From WHSW01 sp963769945 (lineage in GTDB: Bacteria; Actinomycetota; Thermoleophilia; Solirubrobacterales; 70-9): DNA of 64,000 bases. The notes beneath the pieces were generated by a model, which was not told the origin of the DNA, did no database searches, and worked only from the letters and a program-made list of their open reading frames with translations. The translations under genes and the position numbers were made by a program. Positions within the stretch are counted from its first letter, which is position 1, and the number at the start of each line of letters is the position of its first letter. The stretch spans positions 124,001 through 188,000 of the forward strand of contig CAVYOA010000001.1 of NCBI GenBank assembly GCA_963769945.1, in the 5' to 3' direction. Shown here piece by piece: positions 34,687 through 44,115 of this stretch.

Positions 34687-35954
34687 GCACCGTGACCGAG
34701 ATCGAGCGCGCGATCGGCGAGACGACGCTCGACGACGTCGATCTCACCGACCACGCTCGCTTCGCCGAACGCGTGCCACACGAGATGTTCGCGGTCCTGC
34801 GCCGCGAAGATCCCGTGCACTGGCAGGAGGAGCCCGACGGCCGCGGCTTCTGGGCGGTCACCCGCCACGCCGACATCACCTCGGTCGCCAAGGACTGGCA
34901 GACCTTCTCCTCCGAGCGTGGCGGAACCTCGCTGCAAGACCTCGAGCCCGATCAGATCGAGGCGCGCAAATCGATGATCGACATGGACCCGCCGCCGCAC
35001 AACAAGCTGCGCGCGATCGTCAACCGCGACTTCACCCCGCGCGCTGTGCGCACCTTCACCGAACGCATCCGCGAGCTCTTCGACCGCGTGCTCGACGACG
35101 CGCTCGAAAAGGGCGAGGTCGACTTCGTTGCCGACGTCGCCGCCGAGCTGCCGATGCGCGTATTCGCCGAGATGCTCGGCGCCCCCGAGTCCGACCATCG
35201 CTACCTGGTCGAGCTCGGCGATCGCATGCTCGGACAGGACGACCCCGAGTTCGCGATCGATCCGGAGGTCGAAAAGGCAAATCGCCATCTCCCCTTCTCC
35301 AACCCGGCAGCGCTGGAGATGTTCGAGTACGGGCGAAAGCTCGCCGCCGAGCGCCGCCAGAGCCCGCGCGACGACATCGTCACCAAGCTCGTCGAGGGCG
35401 AGATCGACGGCCGGCAGCTGTCAGAGCACGAGTACGACGTCTACTTCCTGCTGCTCGCTGTCGCCGGCAACGAGACCACGCGCCACTCGATCTCGCAAGG
35501 CGTGCTGGCGCTGATCGACAACCCGGATCAGCTCGCGCGACTGCGCTCTGAGCCCGAGCTGATGCCGCTGGCAGCGAACGAGATCCTGCGCTGGGCCACT
35601 CCCGTGCACCACTTCAGGCGCACCGCGACGAGCGAGGTCGAGCTCGCCGGCAAGCAGATCCACGAGGACGACAAGGTCACCACCTGGTACATCTCGGGCA
35701 ACTTCGACGAGAGCGTCTTCGACGACCCCTACGAGTTCGACGTCGGCCGCGACCCCAACCCGCAGATGACCTTTGGCCCCGGTGGTCCGCATTTCTGCAC
35801 CGGAGCCCACCTGGCGCGACTCGAGATCGAGATCGTCTTCGCCGAGATGGTCAAGCGCGTCGCGAGCTTTGAGCTCACCGGCGAGGCCGAGCGCCTGCAA
35901 TCGAACTTCTTCAACGGGATCAAGCGGATGCCGGTGCGGTTGACTCCGGCCTGA
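34683..35954 (+). CDS. Cytochrome P450
   Basis: This 423-residue soluble bacterial P450 has the I-helix threonine region LAVAGNETTRHSI, the K-helix ANEILRWATPVHHFRR (ExxR) and the heme loop MTFGPGGPHFCTGAHLAR with the axial cysteine. Its substrate is unknown; several family members oxidise steroids or terpenoids, but this cannot be read here. Translation is coupled to the glutamine synthetase-like gene by a four-base overlap. No ferredoxin gene is seen in the window. Confidence 0.94.
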   Translation: MSTVTEIERAIGETTLDDVDLTDHARFAERVPHEMFAVLRREDPVHWQEEPDGRGFWAVTRHADITSVAKDWQTFSSERGGTSLQDLEPDQIEARKSMIDMDPPPHNKLRAIVNRDFTPRAVRTFTERIRELFDRVLDDALEKGEVDFVADVAAELPMRVFAEMLGAPESDHRYLVELGDRMLGQDDPEFAIDPEVEKANRHLPFSNPAALEMFEYGRKLAAERRQSPRDDIVTKLVEGEIDGRQLSEHEYDVYFLLLAVAGNETTRHSISQGVLALIDNPDQLARLRSEPELMPLAANEILRWATPVHHFRRTATSEVELAGKQIHEDDKVTTWYISGNFDESVFDDPYEFDVGRDPNPQMTFGPGGPHFCTGAHLARLEIEIVFAEMVKRVASFELTGEAERLQSNFFNGIKRMPVRLTPA

Positions 35955-35974
35955 CCAGTCGCGCCACGCAATTC

Positions 35975-37337
35975 TCAGCAGCCGCGCGCCTCGAACTCCT
36001 CGACGGTCGCGTAGTCGCTGCGGGGGAAATGCCGGCCCATAACCGCGGCCTCCTCGCCCGGCTTTGCCACTCGCTGGATCGCTTCGGCGAAGCCAGGGTC
36101 GACGAGCATGTTTCGCATGATCAGCAGCGCGTAGTCGGCGTCGCCGGCGCCGTCGCCGAACTCACCCCAGTCGAGCCAGGCGACGTCGCAGCGAGCGCGA
36201 GCGTTGGCTGGCCGGTCGGCGGCCTTGGAGACGGCAATCGTGTAGTTGCGCCCGCTGCGGCGCAGGACCTGGCGATCAGACAGGCAATCGGGCGTTCTCA
36301 CGGTGACGCGCGACTCGCCGCTACACAGCGACCAGAAGCGAAGCTTTCCCGCCGGCATCAGCTCAGGCTCGGTGTAGGTCCGCGGGAACTTCGGCAGCCG
36401 GCCCTCGAGCATCACGACCGGGCCGAACTCGCGCGCGAGGTGGGCGTAGATGTAGGCGCTGTCGCGGTTCGAGTAAAAGCCGCCTTCGAGATCGGCGCTC
36501 CATCGCCAGCCGCCCGTCGCGGCCGGCTTCGGTGCAGTCGCTGATCACCGAGAGCGAGGCGTAGTCGATGTTGAAGAAGCGCTCCCAGCGGATCGGGTCG
36601 TAGGCCGGGTTGGTCTCGCCGTCGCAGCCGGGCGAGTTACGCGCGCCTTGCCATACGGCGGCCGGCACCGTCTGGATGGTGATCTCGCGGTTGGGGTCGT
36701 TGACGCGCTCGCAGGCGGCGTCCGCGCGCACGACGCTGCCGTCCTCGAGCACAAGCACGGGCTTCGGCAAGGCCGTTCCACCGCTCAGCCCGAGCCCCGG
36801 GTCGGGTTCGTAGACGCGGTAGGCGAGCTCGATCGGAGCATCAGCCGCAGGCTGCGCGTAGAGGGTGTTAGCCGAGCGCGAAGCGGGGTCGCTCGGGGGC
36901 GGCTCATCGAGGACCGAAACGCTGTAGCCGCGCTTTCGCGCCTCGCGCCGCTCGCCGACGAGATAGGGATTGGTCGAGCCGGGACGCGGCACGATCGTGA
37001 TATCCGAGAGCGCGTCGGTCGGGTTGCCGTCCGAGTACGCGTTGAGCGACATGTAACGCCCGTGCGGGTAGCGCCCGCGAAGCTCGAGCCGCGAGCCAGC
37101 CGGCAAGTTGAGGCGCGCGAGCCAGTAGGTCGCCGACTCCTCGGGGAAGTTGAAGGTGCGACCGTCGAAGCCGCGGGTAGACGGCCGGCGGGTCGAGATC
37201 GGCCCTTCCCAAAAGCAGGTCGCGAGCGCGGGCTTGGCGGCAGGCTGATGTGGCGGACTCGAGCCGGAAGCGCCGAGCGCTGCGGCAGCGCTCGCCACCA
37301 GCAGGCAAGAGATAGCGACGAGGCGGACCCAGCGCAT
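35975..37337 (-). CDS. Secreted protein of unknown function, one frameshift
   Basis: The protein is about 450 residues in two frames that meet near 36500. The first part (37337 to about 36500) has a signal peptide (ISCLLVASAAAALG) and a domain with YWLARLNLPAGSRLELRGRY and HGRYMSLNAYSDGNPTDALS. The second (from about 36500 to 35975) carries FYSNRDSAYIYAHLAREFG and ends with VEEFEARGC. The pieces join logically with one indel and no stop, so this is one gene. The family is not known to me. It is convergent with the P450 gene. Confidence 0.72.
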
Positions 37338-37395
37338 CGCGTAAGCCTAGGCGGCTCAGCGCGAGAGCGAGCCGGTTCGCCGATCGGATCGCGGG

Positions 37396-38787
37396 CTACG
37401 CGGCGGCGAGCTCGCGCAGGGTCTTGATCACCAAGTCGACGTCCTCAGGGCGGGTGCGGTAGTTGACGAAGCAGACCCGCAGGCAGGCGCGACCGTCGAC
37501 CAGCGCTGATGCCAGATAGATCCGCCCGTCCTGTTGCGAGGCGCTCGCGAGGTTGTAGTTGTGCGCATCGAGCTCAGACTCGCCGAGACCCTCGGGGAGA
37601 TGGCGAAAGCAGACCGTGGACAGCGTCGGCTCGGCCATGAGCTCAAAGTCGGGCGCGTCACGAAGCTCGGCGGCGAGCATTTGCGCCAGGTCCAGCGTCT
37701 GTGAGATCCAGCCGCGAAACGCCGCTGCCCCGTGGGTTCGAAAGGCCAGCCATAGCTTGAGCGAGCGCAGCGGCCTCGAGTACTCGAGCGTGCGCTCGAC
37801 GGCGTTCGGCACCTCCTCGCGGCGCATGTAGGTCTCCTCGTGGCCGAAGGCCGCCTCGAGGGCACCGGCTTCGCGCACGAGCACGAGGCTGCAGCTCTTT
37901 TGAAGGCCAAGCCACTTGTGAGCGTCGAGGGTGACCGAATCGGCGCGCTCGAGACCGGCGAAGAGCGCCCCCGCTTGCTCGGTTGCCGCCGCGGGCAGCC
38001 CGTAGGCACCGTCGATGTGAAGCCAGACGGCGTGGCGCGCGCAGACGTCGGCGAGCTCTGCGATCGGATCAACGGCGCCGGTCAGCGTGGTGCCGCCGTT
38101 GGCGACGACCGCGATCGGGCTCAGGCCCCGGTTCGCATCCGCCGTCAAGGCGGCATCGAGGTTGCTGCCTCGCATCCTGCGGTGCCCATCGATCGGCAGA
38201 CGGCGCACGAAATCAGAGCCGATGCCCGCCGCCTCAGCCGCCCGAACGACCGAGTGGTGTGACTCCTCGCTGCAGTAGACGGTGCCCGTGCGTCCGGCGA
38301 AGCCCTGATGGCGACAGCCCGGCAGGGCGCGCTCGCGCGCCACCAGCAGGCCGGTCAGGTTGGAGATCATGCCGCCGCTGGTAAAGGCCCCCTCCTCGCA
38401 CTCATAGCCGACGAACTCAGCCACCCACTCCACCGCCTGGCGTTCAACGAGATCGGCCGCGCGAGCGGTCACCGCGAGGTTGACGTCGTATGTCGCCGCC
38501 AGCGCCTCGGCCAGAACCCCAACCTCGAGTCCGGTCGAGCCGACATAGCCGAGGTAAAGGGGGCGCGAGGGCGAGTTCGACTCGTCGAGGATGCGGGCGG
38601 CGTCGGCAAGCACGAGCGCTGCGTCCTCGGGCTCGTTGGGCAGCGGCCGCGAGAGCCGCTCGTCGAGGTCGGCGTCGATCTCGGGCTCAACCGGGCGCGG
38701 GCGCTCGAACGACTCCCAAGCTTCTGAGATCAACTTGGTCAATGCAGCCAGCACGGCGTCACGGTCGGCAAGCGCGGAATAAGTCAC
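37396..38787 (-). CDS. Group II pyridoxal-phosphate decarboxylase (aromatic/glutamate type)
   Basis: This 463-residue PLP enzyme decarboxylates an amino acid to an amine. Key pieces are TSGGMISNLTGLLVARERAL (cofactor-loop), LHIDGAYGLPAA (Asp-containing), and DAHKWLGLQKSCSLV with the Schiff-base lysine. The substrate (Glu, Asp, aromatic) cannot be chosen safely. GTG 38787 is used because upstream in-frame codons look non-coding. It follows the P450 by 13 bases and probably ends the permease operon. Confidence 0.9.
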   Translation of the reverse strand: MTYSALADRDAVLAALTKLISEAWESFERPRPVEPEIDADLDERLSRPLPNEPEDAALVLADAARILDESNSPSRPLYLGYVGSTGLEVGVLAEALAATYDVNLAVTARAADLVERQAVEWVAEFVGYECEEGAFTSGGMISNLTGLLVARERALPGCRHQGFAGRTGTVYCSEESHHSVVRAAEAAGIGSDFVRRLPIDGHRRMRGSNLDAALTADANRGLSPIAVVANGGTTLTGAVDPIAELADVCARHAVWLHIDGAYGLPAAATEQAGALFAGLERADSVTLDAHKWLGLQKSCSLVLVREAGALEAAFGHEETYMRREEVPNAVERTLEYSRPLRSLKLWLAFRTHGAAAFRGWISQTLDLAQMLAAELRDAPDFELMAEPTLSTVCFRHLPEGLGESELDAHNYNLASASQQDGRIYLASALVDGRACLRVCFVNYRTRPEDVDLVIKTLRELAAA

Positions 38788-38800
38788 GGCTGAACCGTAC

Positions 38801-39982
38801 TCAGGCAAGGCTGACCGGGAGGCTCCGCGGGGCGCGAAACTCCCAGCCCGAGAACTCAGCCGAAGCGCCCTCGAGCTCGATCGAGCCGAAGCGCTCGAGC
38901 AGGCGCCGCAGCGCAATTCGCTCCTGGGCGCGGGCGAAGGCGTGGCCCGAGCAGAAGTGATGGCCGAAGCCGAAGGTCGCGAGCCGGCCCTTGGGACGGT
39001 GGATGTCGAAGCGGTCGGGATCGTCGAAGCGGCTCGGATCGCGGTTGGCGGCCGAGATCACAGCGGCGATCGGAGCCTCGGCGGGGACATCGGCTCCCCC
39101 GAGGCTGACCGCTTGCGTCGTCCGCCTGCCCTGAGTTCCGATCGGTGAGACCCAGCGCATGCCTTCGTCGATCGCCGGGGCGAGCAGGCCGTCGAGATCG
39201 TCGCGGACCTCGGCCAGCTGCTCGGGGTGGGTAAGCAGCGCCCACAACACCGAGCCGGCGCCGTGGCCCGGCTCCTGCATGCCGCCGAGCAGGATCACCT
39301 TGAGCGAGGGCATGATCGCCTCGCGCGGGCGGCTCTCGCCCGGCTCGCGCCCGGCATGCAGCATGTGCGAGATCGTCGAGTCGTCGGGCTCGGATTCGAG
39401 ACGGTCGAGCACCGGGGCGAGGCGCGCGTCGATCTCGGCGCAGGCGGCGTCGGATCGCGCCTGCTTCGAGGGGTCGCGCTCGAAGTTGGTTGCCCCGTCG
39501 GCGAGATCGCCGAACCAGCGGCGCAGAGTCGCCGCATCGAGCTCGGCGAGGCCAAGCACGGCGCCGAGGCTCAGCACCGACACCGGCTCGAAGTAGTCGC
39601 CCATCAGCTCGGCCTCATCGGCGGCGGCGAGCGCCTCGAGGTAGGTGTCGGCAATCGGCTTCACGAGCTCGTCGATGTACTCGTCGACCGCGTGTGGGCG
39701 AAACTTGGGGTCGACGGCCTTTCTCAGGTCGCGATGAGGCTCGCCATCGCAGGTGAGGATCGTCGGACTGCCGAAGCTGCGGTCGATCGGGGAGCCCGGC
39801 ATGTCGGCTGCGAACAGCCCCGGTTCCGAGGCAACCCGCAAGGCCTCCTCCCAGCCGGTCGCGAGCCACATCTCGACCGCGGGCACCCAGGCCACCCGCG
39901 CCTCCTCGCGCAGGCGCGCGTAGATCGGATACGGATCGGCTTCGAGCTCGGCGACCGTGATCTGGTCGGCGAAGTCGCTCAC
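38801..39982 (-). CDS. Cytochrome P450
   Basis: This 393-residue P450 shows the I-helix GGMQEPGHGAGSVLWAL (atypical: the usual Ala-Gly-x-Asp/Glu-Thr centre is altered), the ExxR region DEGMRWVSPIGTQGRR and the heme loop ATFGFGHHFCSGHAFARA with the cysteine ligand. The weak I-helix acid/alcohol pair may mean an unusual proton-delivery path. GTG 39982 lies 13 bases after the permease stop; the decarboxylase follows by 13 bases. Confidence 0.92.
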   Translation of the reverse strand: MSDFADQITVAELEADPYPIYARLREEARVAWVPAVEMWLATGWEEALRVASEPGLFAADMPGSPIDRSFGSPTILTCDGEPHRDLRKAVDPKFRPHAVDEYIDELVKPIADTYLEALAAADEAELMGDYFEPVSVLSLGAVLGLAELDAATLRRWFGDLADGATNFERDPSKQARSDAACAEIDARLAPVLDRLESEPDDSTISHMLHAGREPGESRPREAIMPSLKVILLGGMQEPGHGAGSVLWALLTHPEQLAEVRDDLDGLLAPAIDEGMRWVSPIGTQGRRTTQAVSLGGADVPAEAPIAAVISAANRDPSRFDDPDRFDIHRPKGRLATFGFGHHFCSGHAFARAQERIALRRLLERFGSIELEGASAEFSGWEFRAPRSLPVSLA

Positions 39983-39995
39983 CCGCGTGCCGGGT

Positions 39996-41528
39996 CTAGC
40001 GGGGTGTGTCGCGCGGCCCGATGTCTTCCTCGCCATGCTCGCCAATGCCGGCGTAGATCTCGGGTCGGCTCTGTCGCAGGAAGGCGCCGACCAGCAGTCC
40101 GACGACTCCGCCGCCGAGCAGAATCGCCGGCAGGATGATCGCGCGATCGTCTGTGGGCGCATCTGGCACACCCGTGATCAGCAGGTTGAAGTTCGAGAGC
40201 ACGAGGATGAACACCGCCGTCAACCCCAGACCCGCGAGCGCCGGCGCGATCCTCGACGTCCATGCGCTCTCGGAGTGCGGGTGGCGGCTGAAGTAGCCGA
40301 CGACCGCGAACGAGGCCAGCGCAAGCAGCAGGGTCACACCGAGGGCGCCGAGGTTCGTCAACCAGGTGAACACCTCGAGCACCGGATCACCGTCGGACTG
40401 CCAGAAGATGAAGATGATCACCGCCGCGATCAGCGTCTGCGTCAGCGAGCCGATGTGCGGGGCTCCGTTGCGACGCGTGCGGCCGAAGGCCGCGGGCAGC
40501 ACGCGGGCGCGGCCGAGGGCGAAGAAGTAGCGCGAAACAGCGTTGTGAAACGAGAGCGAAGCGGCAAACAGGCTGGTGCAGAACAGCAGGGTGGCGACAT
40601 CGGCGATGAAAGTGCTCAGCTGAACATCGAGGGTGATGAACAGGACCGCGGCCGGATCGGGCGCGGCCCCGTCGGGGGTGGTGAAGCCTCCTTCGACCAG
40701 GGCACCAGCGCTTGTGACGACGTCGGCGCCCACGGCGCTCTGCAGCATCCACGCCGAAAAGGCGTAGAACAGCGAGGTGATGCCGAGGGCGATGTAGGTC
40801 GCGCGGGCGACGGTGCGGCGGGGGTCCTTGCATTCCTCACCGTAGATCGCAGCCGACTCGAACCCGACGAAGGCGGCCATCGTGAAGCTGAGAGCGGCGC
40901 CCAGTCCGGCGCCGAAGGCGATGTCGGGGTTGAAGGCTTCGCTGGTGAGACCGCCGGGTGCCGGGTCTCCAAGGACGACGAAATCGAAGATCGCGACGAC
41001 GATGATCTCGAGCGTGAGGAAGATCGCCAGCACCTTCGCGTTGAGGTCGACGCGCAGCCAGCCGAGGATGCCGATGATGGCGATCGCGATGAAGACCCAC
41101 GAGTACCAGGCAAAGTTGATGTCGGCCTTGTCGAGCATGAAGCCGCTGAACACCGCGCCGAAGAGGCCGAGGATGCCGATCTGCATCGAGTTGTAGGCGA
41201 TCAGCGCGACAAAGGCCGTGCCGACGGCCGGGATCTTGCCGATGCCCTTGGCGACGTAGGCATAGAAGGCGCCGGCGTTGGTGATGTGGTGGCTCATCGC
41301 CGCATAGCCGGTGACGAACAGGGCGAGGATCGCGCCGAGGACCAAGAACAGCAGGGGGACGCCGGCGTTGCCGGTGACGAGGTAGGTCGCCGCGACGCCG
41401 CCGGCGATCACCGTCAGCGGCGCCGAGGCCGCGACGACGAAAAAGACGATGTCGGGGACGCCGAGCGCGGTCCTGCGCAATGTCTCGGGCGTGCCTGGTG
41501 CGGGAGTGCGGGCGGTCGTCGTTTCCAT
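39996..41528 (-). CDS. APC-superfamily amino acid/amine permease
   Basis: This 510-residue transporter has about twelve to fourteen hydrophobic segments. The conserved N-terminal loop is VAASAPLTVIAGGVAATYLV, and GFESAAIYGEECKDPRRT is the conserved loop after helix six. APC permeases import amino acids or amines by symport or exchange. ATG 41528 has a strong GAGGAGAGG site upstream. A sigma70-like promoter with an operator candidate lies upstream, so this is the first gene of permease-P450-decarboxylase. Confidence 0.93.
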   Translation of the reverse strand: METTTARTPAPGTPETLRRTALGVPDIVFFVVAASAPLTVIAGGVAATYLVTGNAGVPLLFLVLGAILALFVTGYAAMSHHITNAGAFYAYVAKGIGKIPAVGTAFVALIAYNSMQIGILGLFGAVFSGFMLDKADINFAWYSWVFIAIAIIGILGWLRVDLNAKVLAIFLTLEIIVVAIFDFVVLGDPAPGGLTSEAFNPDIAFGAGLGAALSFTMAAFVGFESAAIYGEECKDPRRTVARATYIALGITSLFYAFSAWMLQSAVGADVVTSAGALVEGGFTTPDGAAPDPAAVLFITLDVQLSTFIADVATLLFCTSLFAASLSFHNAVSRYFFALGRARVLPAAFGRTRRNGAPHIGSLTQTLIAAVIIFIFWQSDGDPVLEVFTWLTNLGALGVTLLLALASFAVVGYFSRHPHSESAWTSRIAPALAGLGLTAVFILVLSNFNLLITGVPDAPTDDRAIILPAILLGGGVVGLLVGAFLRQSRPEIYAGIGEHGEEDIGPRDTPR

Positions 41529-41585
41529 TCGAACACCTCTCCTCACGGGTGCGTAAGCCCCCGGTCTCTCTCAGCGGTCGCGAGA

Positions 41586-41615
41586 TGTATACATTATGTA
41601 AGGCGGCGGCGTCAA
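41586..41615 (-). promoter_or_regulatory. Promoter of the permease operon with overlapping operator
   Basis: On the minus strand TTGACG (41610-41615) is followed after 18 bases by TATACA (41586-41591), a good -35/-10 pair. The perfect inverted repeat TACAT-T-ATGTA lies at 41590-41600 across the end of the -10 and the spacer. The same type of element is in the gntR promoter, so this is a candidate GntR operator that would block RNA polymerase. Confidence 0.65.
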
Positions 41616-41651
41616 CCCGGTCGTCAGCGCTAGGCGGCAGCTAACGCGCCG

Positions 41652-42581
41652 TTAGCTGCCGTCCGGCGGTGGCAGGCCTTGCTGCGCCTCGAGCTGAAGC
41701 AGCTCGGCTTCGATCGATGCTTGGTCGAAGCGGAAGTAGGAGCGCGGGGGCAGGATGCCCCAGGCGTTTGAGCCGTGGGGATCGTCGGCGAAGACGCGTG
41801 GCTCGTGGTCGGGCTCGAGTTGCTCCATGTCGCAGAAGAGCTCGACGAAGACGTCCTCCTCGACCATGCGGCAGTAGGCGAAGAGGTTCTGCGCCATCGT
41901 GTGGCGCCCAGGTCCCCAGGCGATCGGGCGGCGGTGCTGAGCGAGGTGGTCAAGGGCGACGCGCATCTCGCCCCAGTCGGTGAGCTCGAAGGCGATGTGG
42001 TGGATGTGCTCGTAGCCCTTGTCGAGGAAGGCGACGACGTGGTGGTCGCGGTCGGCGTGCATCCACACGGCGCCTTCGCCGATCCAATCGCTGACGCCGA
42101 GGCCGAGCACGCGCTCGTACCACTCGGCCATCCGCGGCACGTCGGCTGTGAGGTAGTTGAAGTGCTGGAGCTTTCGCGGGTGAAAGCCGGGCAGCTCGTC
42201 GGTGAAGCGCGCGACCGCGGGCTTTCGGTCGTCGGCGATCAGGCGCTCGACCAAGACGATCGCGTTGCCGTCGGGGTCCGCAAGGCGCAGACCTTTGCCG
42301 CGAACTGGCACCTCGACCTGCTCTGAGTCGGTGCCGGTCTCGCTCGCGCGGGTCGCGGCGTCTTCGAGCGAGATCCCGGAGCGAAGCTCGTAAGCGACGT
42401 GCTCGACGCCGGGCTCGCCGGACTCCGACAGCTCGAGGCAGAAGTCCTCGTAGGCGCAGCGCAGCAAAGCGTTCTCTCCCCCGCTCCCGGTTTCTGTGAG
42501 TCCGTAGAGACGGGCCCAGCGCTCGCGCGCCTCGGCAACGTCGGCGACGCGCAGCTTCGCATGGTGGACACCGAGCAGCAT
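41652..42581 (-). CDS. Extradiol ring-cleavage dioxygenase (VOC type)
   Basis: The enzyme opens a catechol-type ring next to the hydroxyls with Fe(II) and O2. It is a two-domain, 309-residue type I extradiol enzyme. Metal ligands are probably the His in KLQHFNYLTADVPRM, the His in YEHIHHIAFELTDWGEM and the Glu in EEDVFVELFCDMEQL. ATG 42581 starts MLLGVHHAKLRV, just after the FAH stop. The ring substrate is unknown. It is the last gene of puuD-FAH-dioxygenase. Confidence 0.9.
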   Translation of the reverse strand: MLLGVHHAKLRVADVAEARERWARLYGLTETGSGGENALLRCAYEDFCLELSESGEPGVEHVAYELRSGISLEDAATRASETGTDSEQVEVPVRGKGLRLADPDGNAIVLVERLIADDRKPAVARFTDELPGFHPRKLQHFNYLTADVPRMAEWYERVLGLGVSDWIGEGAVWMHADRDHHVVAFLDKGYEHIHHIAFELTDWGEMRVALDHLAQHRRPIAWGPGRHTMAQNLFAYCRMVEEDVFVELFCDMEQLEPDHEPRVFADDPHGSNAWGILPPRSYFRFDQASIEAELLQLEAQQGLPPPDGS

Positions 42582-42585
42582 CTGT

Positions 42586-43362
42586 CTACCCGACCAGCTG
42601 CTTCCACTCGCCGCTTGCGACTTGGCGCTCCGCCTCGTCCTCGGGCATGGCGAGCGCGACGTGCAGGGTTTGAGCGCTGACCTCCGGCGCCGAGCCGACG
42701 TCGGCGAGATCGCGATCGAGCTCGACGATCTCGTTTCGCAGCCGGCCGATCTCGGCGACCTCGACCTCGACCACGTCGCCGGGCTTGACCGGGCGCGAGT
42801 TGGCGGGCGTGCCAGTGAGCAGGACATCGCCGGGCTCGAGCGTGATCAGGCGCGAGACGTCTGCCACCTGATAGGCAAAGGAGAAGATCAGATCAGTGCC
42901 GGAGTGGCCCTCCTGCACCTGCTCGCCGTTGACAAAGGTGCGCACGGTGAGGTTCTCGGGATCGACCTCGCCTGCCTCGGCGAACCGCGGACCCAGCGGG
43001 CAGAAGCCATCCTGGCCCTTGACCCGCAGCATCGAGCCACGGTCGATGTGGCGGAAGTCGTGGACGCCGAAGTCGTTGGCGACCGTATAGCCGGCGACGT
43101 GGTCGAGGGCCTCGGCCTCGGAGACTCCGAGCGCGCGCTTGCCGATAACGAGCGCGATCTCGCCTTCGTAGTTGAGGAAGTGACAGCCGCGCGGGCGGGC
43201 GACCTTCGCCTCGTGGCTCGAGAGCGAACTCAGCGGCTTGAGGAAATAGGAAGGCGCGTCGGGCGGTGAGGTCATCCGGTACTCGTCACAGCGTGAGCGG
43301 TAGCTGAGATGGGTCGCGACGATCTTCGATGGCTCGAGCGGCCATTGCGCTGAAGCCGTCAT
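42586..43362 (-). CDS. Fumarylacetoacetate hydrolase-family protein
   Basis: This 258-residue FAH-fold enzyme probably isomerises, decarboxylates or hydrolyses an oxo-enoic acid made after ring cleavage. The family motifs are the metal-binding NYEGEIALVIGKRA, VHDFRHIDRGSMLRVKGQDG, LITLEPGDVLLTGTPAN and the C-terminal PGDVVEVEVAEIGRLRN. ATG 43362 overlaps the PuuD stop (ATGA). HpaG- or MhpD-like function fits the neighbours but the exact step is unknown. Confidence 0.92.
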   Translation of the reverse strand: MTASAQWPLEPSKIVATHLSYRSRCDEYRMTSPPDAPSYFLKPLSSLSSHEAKVARPRGCHFLNYEGEIALVIGKRALGVSEAEALDHVAGYTVANDFGVHDFRHIDRGSMLRVKGQDGFCPLGPRFAEAGEVDPENLTVRTFVNGEQVQEGHSGTDLIFSFAYQVADVSRLITLEPGDVLLTGTPANSRPVKPGDVVEVEVAEIGRLRNEIVELDRDLADVGSAPEVSAQTLHVALAMPEDEAERQVASGEWKQLVG

Positions 43363-44099
43363 GCGGTCACCGCCGCGCCGGCACGCGCCGCATCGACCAG
43401 AGCCGCGTAGAGGTGCGAACCGCCGGCGGCGAGGTTCTCCTCGGGATGCCACAGGACCGCGACGCAGAAGCCGTGATCGCGGGACTCGGCTGCCTCGATC
43501 AAGCCGTCGCTGGAGTGAGCTGAGGCAACGAGGCGGTCGGCGAGCGGGTCCACGCCCTGATGATGGTGTGAGCGCACGGGATTCGGGCTCTCACCGAGGA
43601 TCGCGGCAAGGCGGGTGCCGGCGACAACCTCGATCTCATGGTCGACGAAGGTACCTGGTTCGCCGCGGTGGATCCGCGTGGGATCGTCGAGATGCTGCTC
43701 GATGCCGCCGCCGAGAGCGACGTTGAGCAATTGCATGCCGCGACATACGCCGAGGACGGGCATGTCACGATCGAGCGCGGCGTGGGCGAGGGTGAGCTCG
43801 AGGCGGTCGCGCAGTGGGTCGCCGGGCTCGTTGGCCGGGTCTGCCTGCTCGCCGTAGGAGGACGCGTCGAGGTCGCGACCGCCGGTGAGCAGGAGGCCGT
43901 CGAAAATCTCGAGAGCGTGACCGGGAGCATCGGCGTAGTAGGGGTCGACGGGGATGATCAGCGGCGCGCCACCCGCCCCCGAGACAGCTTCGATGTAGCG
44001 GCTCCAAACCGAGCTCAGCTCGACATCGCGCCAAGCACCGAAGCTCGCCGCGCGACGATCGCCGACCATCCCGATTCGTGGTCGGATGCTGCCAGCCAT
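43359..44099 (-). CDS. PuuD-like gamma-glutamyl amide hydrolase (class I glutamine amidotransferase-like)
   Basis: Enzymes of this family release glutamate from gamma-glutamyl-amines. The 246-residue product has the catalytic Cys in PVLGVCRGMQLLNVALGG, and the His/Glu pair in VAVLWHPEENL. The GGRDLDASSYGE loop is typical of PuuD. It pairs logically with the glutamine synthetase-like ligase. ATG 44099 is chosen; an ATG at 44105 would be inside the -10-like element, so the message may be leaderless. Confidence 0.88.
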   Translation of the reverse strand: MAGSIRPRIGMVGDRRAASFGAWRDVELSSVWSRYIEAVSGAGGAPLIIPVDPYYADAPGHALEIFDGLLLTGGRDLDASSYGEQADPANEPGDPLRDRLELTLAHAALDRDMPVLGVCRGMQLLNVALGGGIEQHLDDPTRIHRGEPGTFVDHEIEVVAGTRLAAILGESPNPVRSHHHQGVDPLADRLVASAHSSDGLIEAAESRDHGFCVAVLWHPEENLAAGGSHLYAALVDAARAGAAVTA

Positions 44100-44100
44100 G

Positions 44101-44111
44101 TGCATAATGTA
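44101..44111. promoter_or_regulatory. Operator candidate in the gntR/puuD divergent promoter
   Basis: The sequence TGCAT-A-ATGTA (near-palindrome, one mismatch) is in the same family as the perfect TACAT-T-ATGTA upstream of the permease. CATAAT at 44103-44108 could be a -10 for gntR and the reverse strand TACATT a -10 for puuD, so an occupied operator would block both. Binding by the neighbouring GntR protein is inferred. Confidence 0.55.
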
Positions 44112-44115
44112 TCCG

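Noticed and set aside
44107..44115. gntR starting at ATG 44107
   Set aside because: This codon overlaps the CATAAT element proposed as -10 and adds only three unconserved residues; GTG 44116 fits better.
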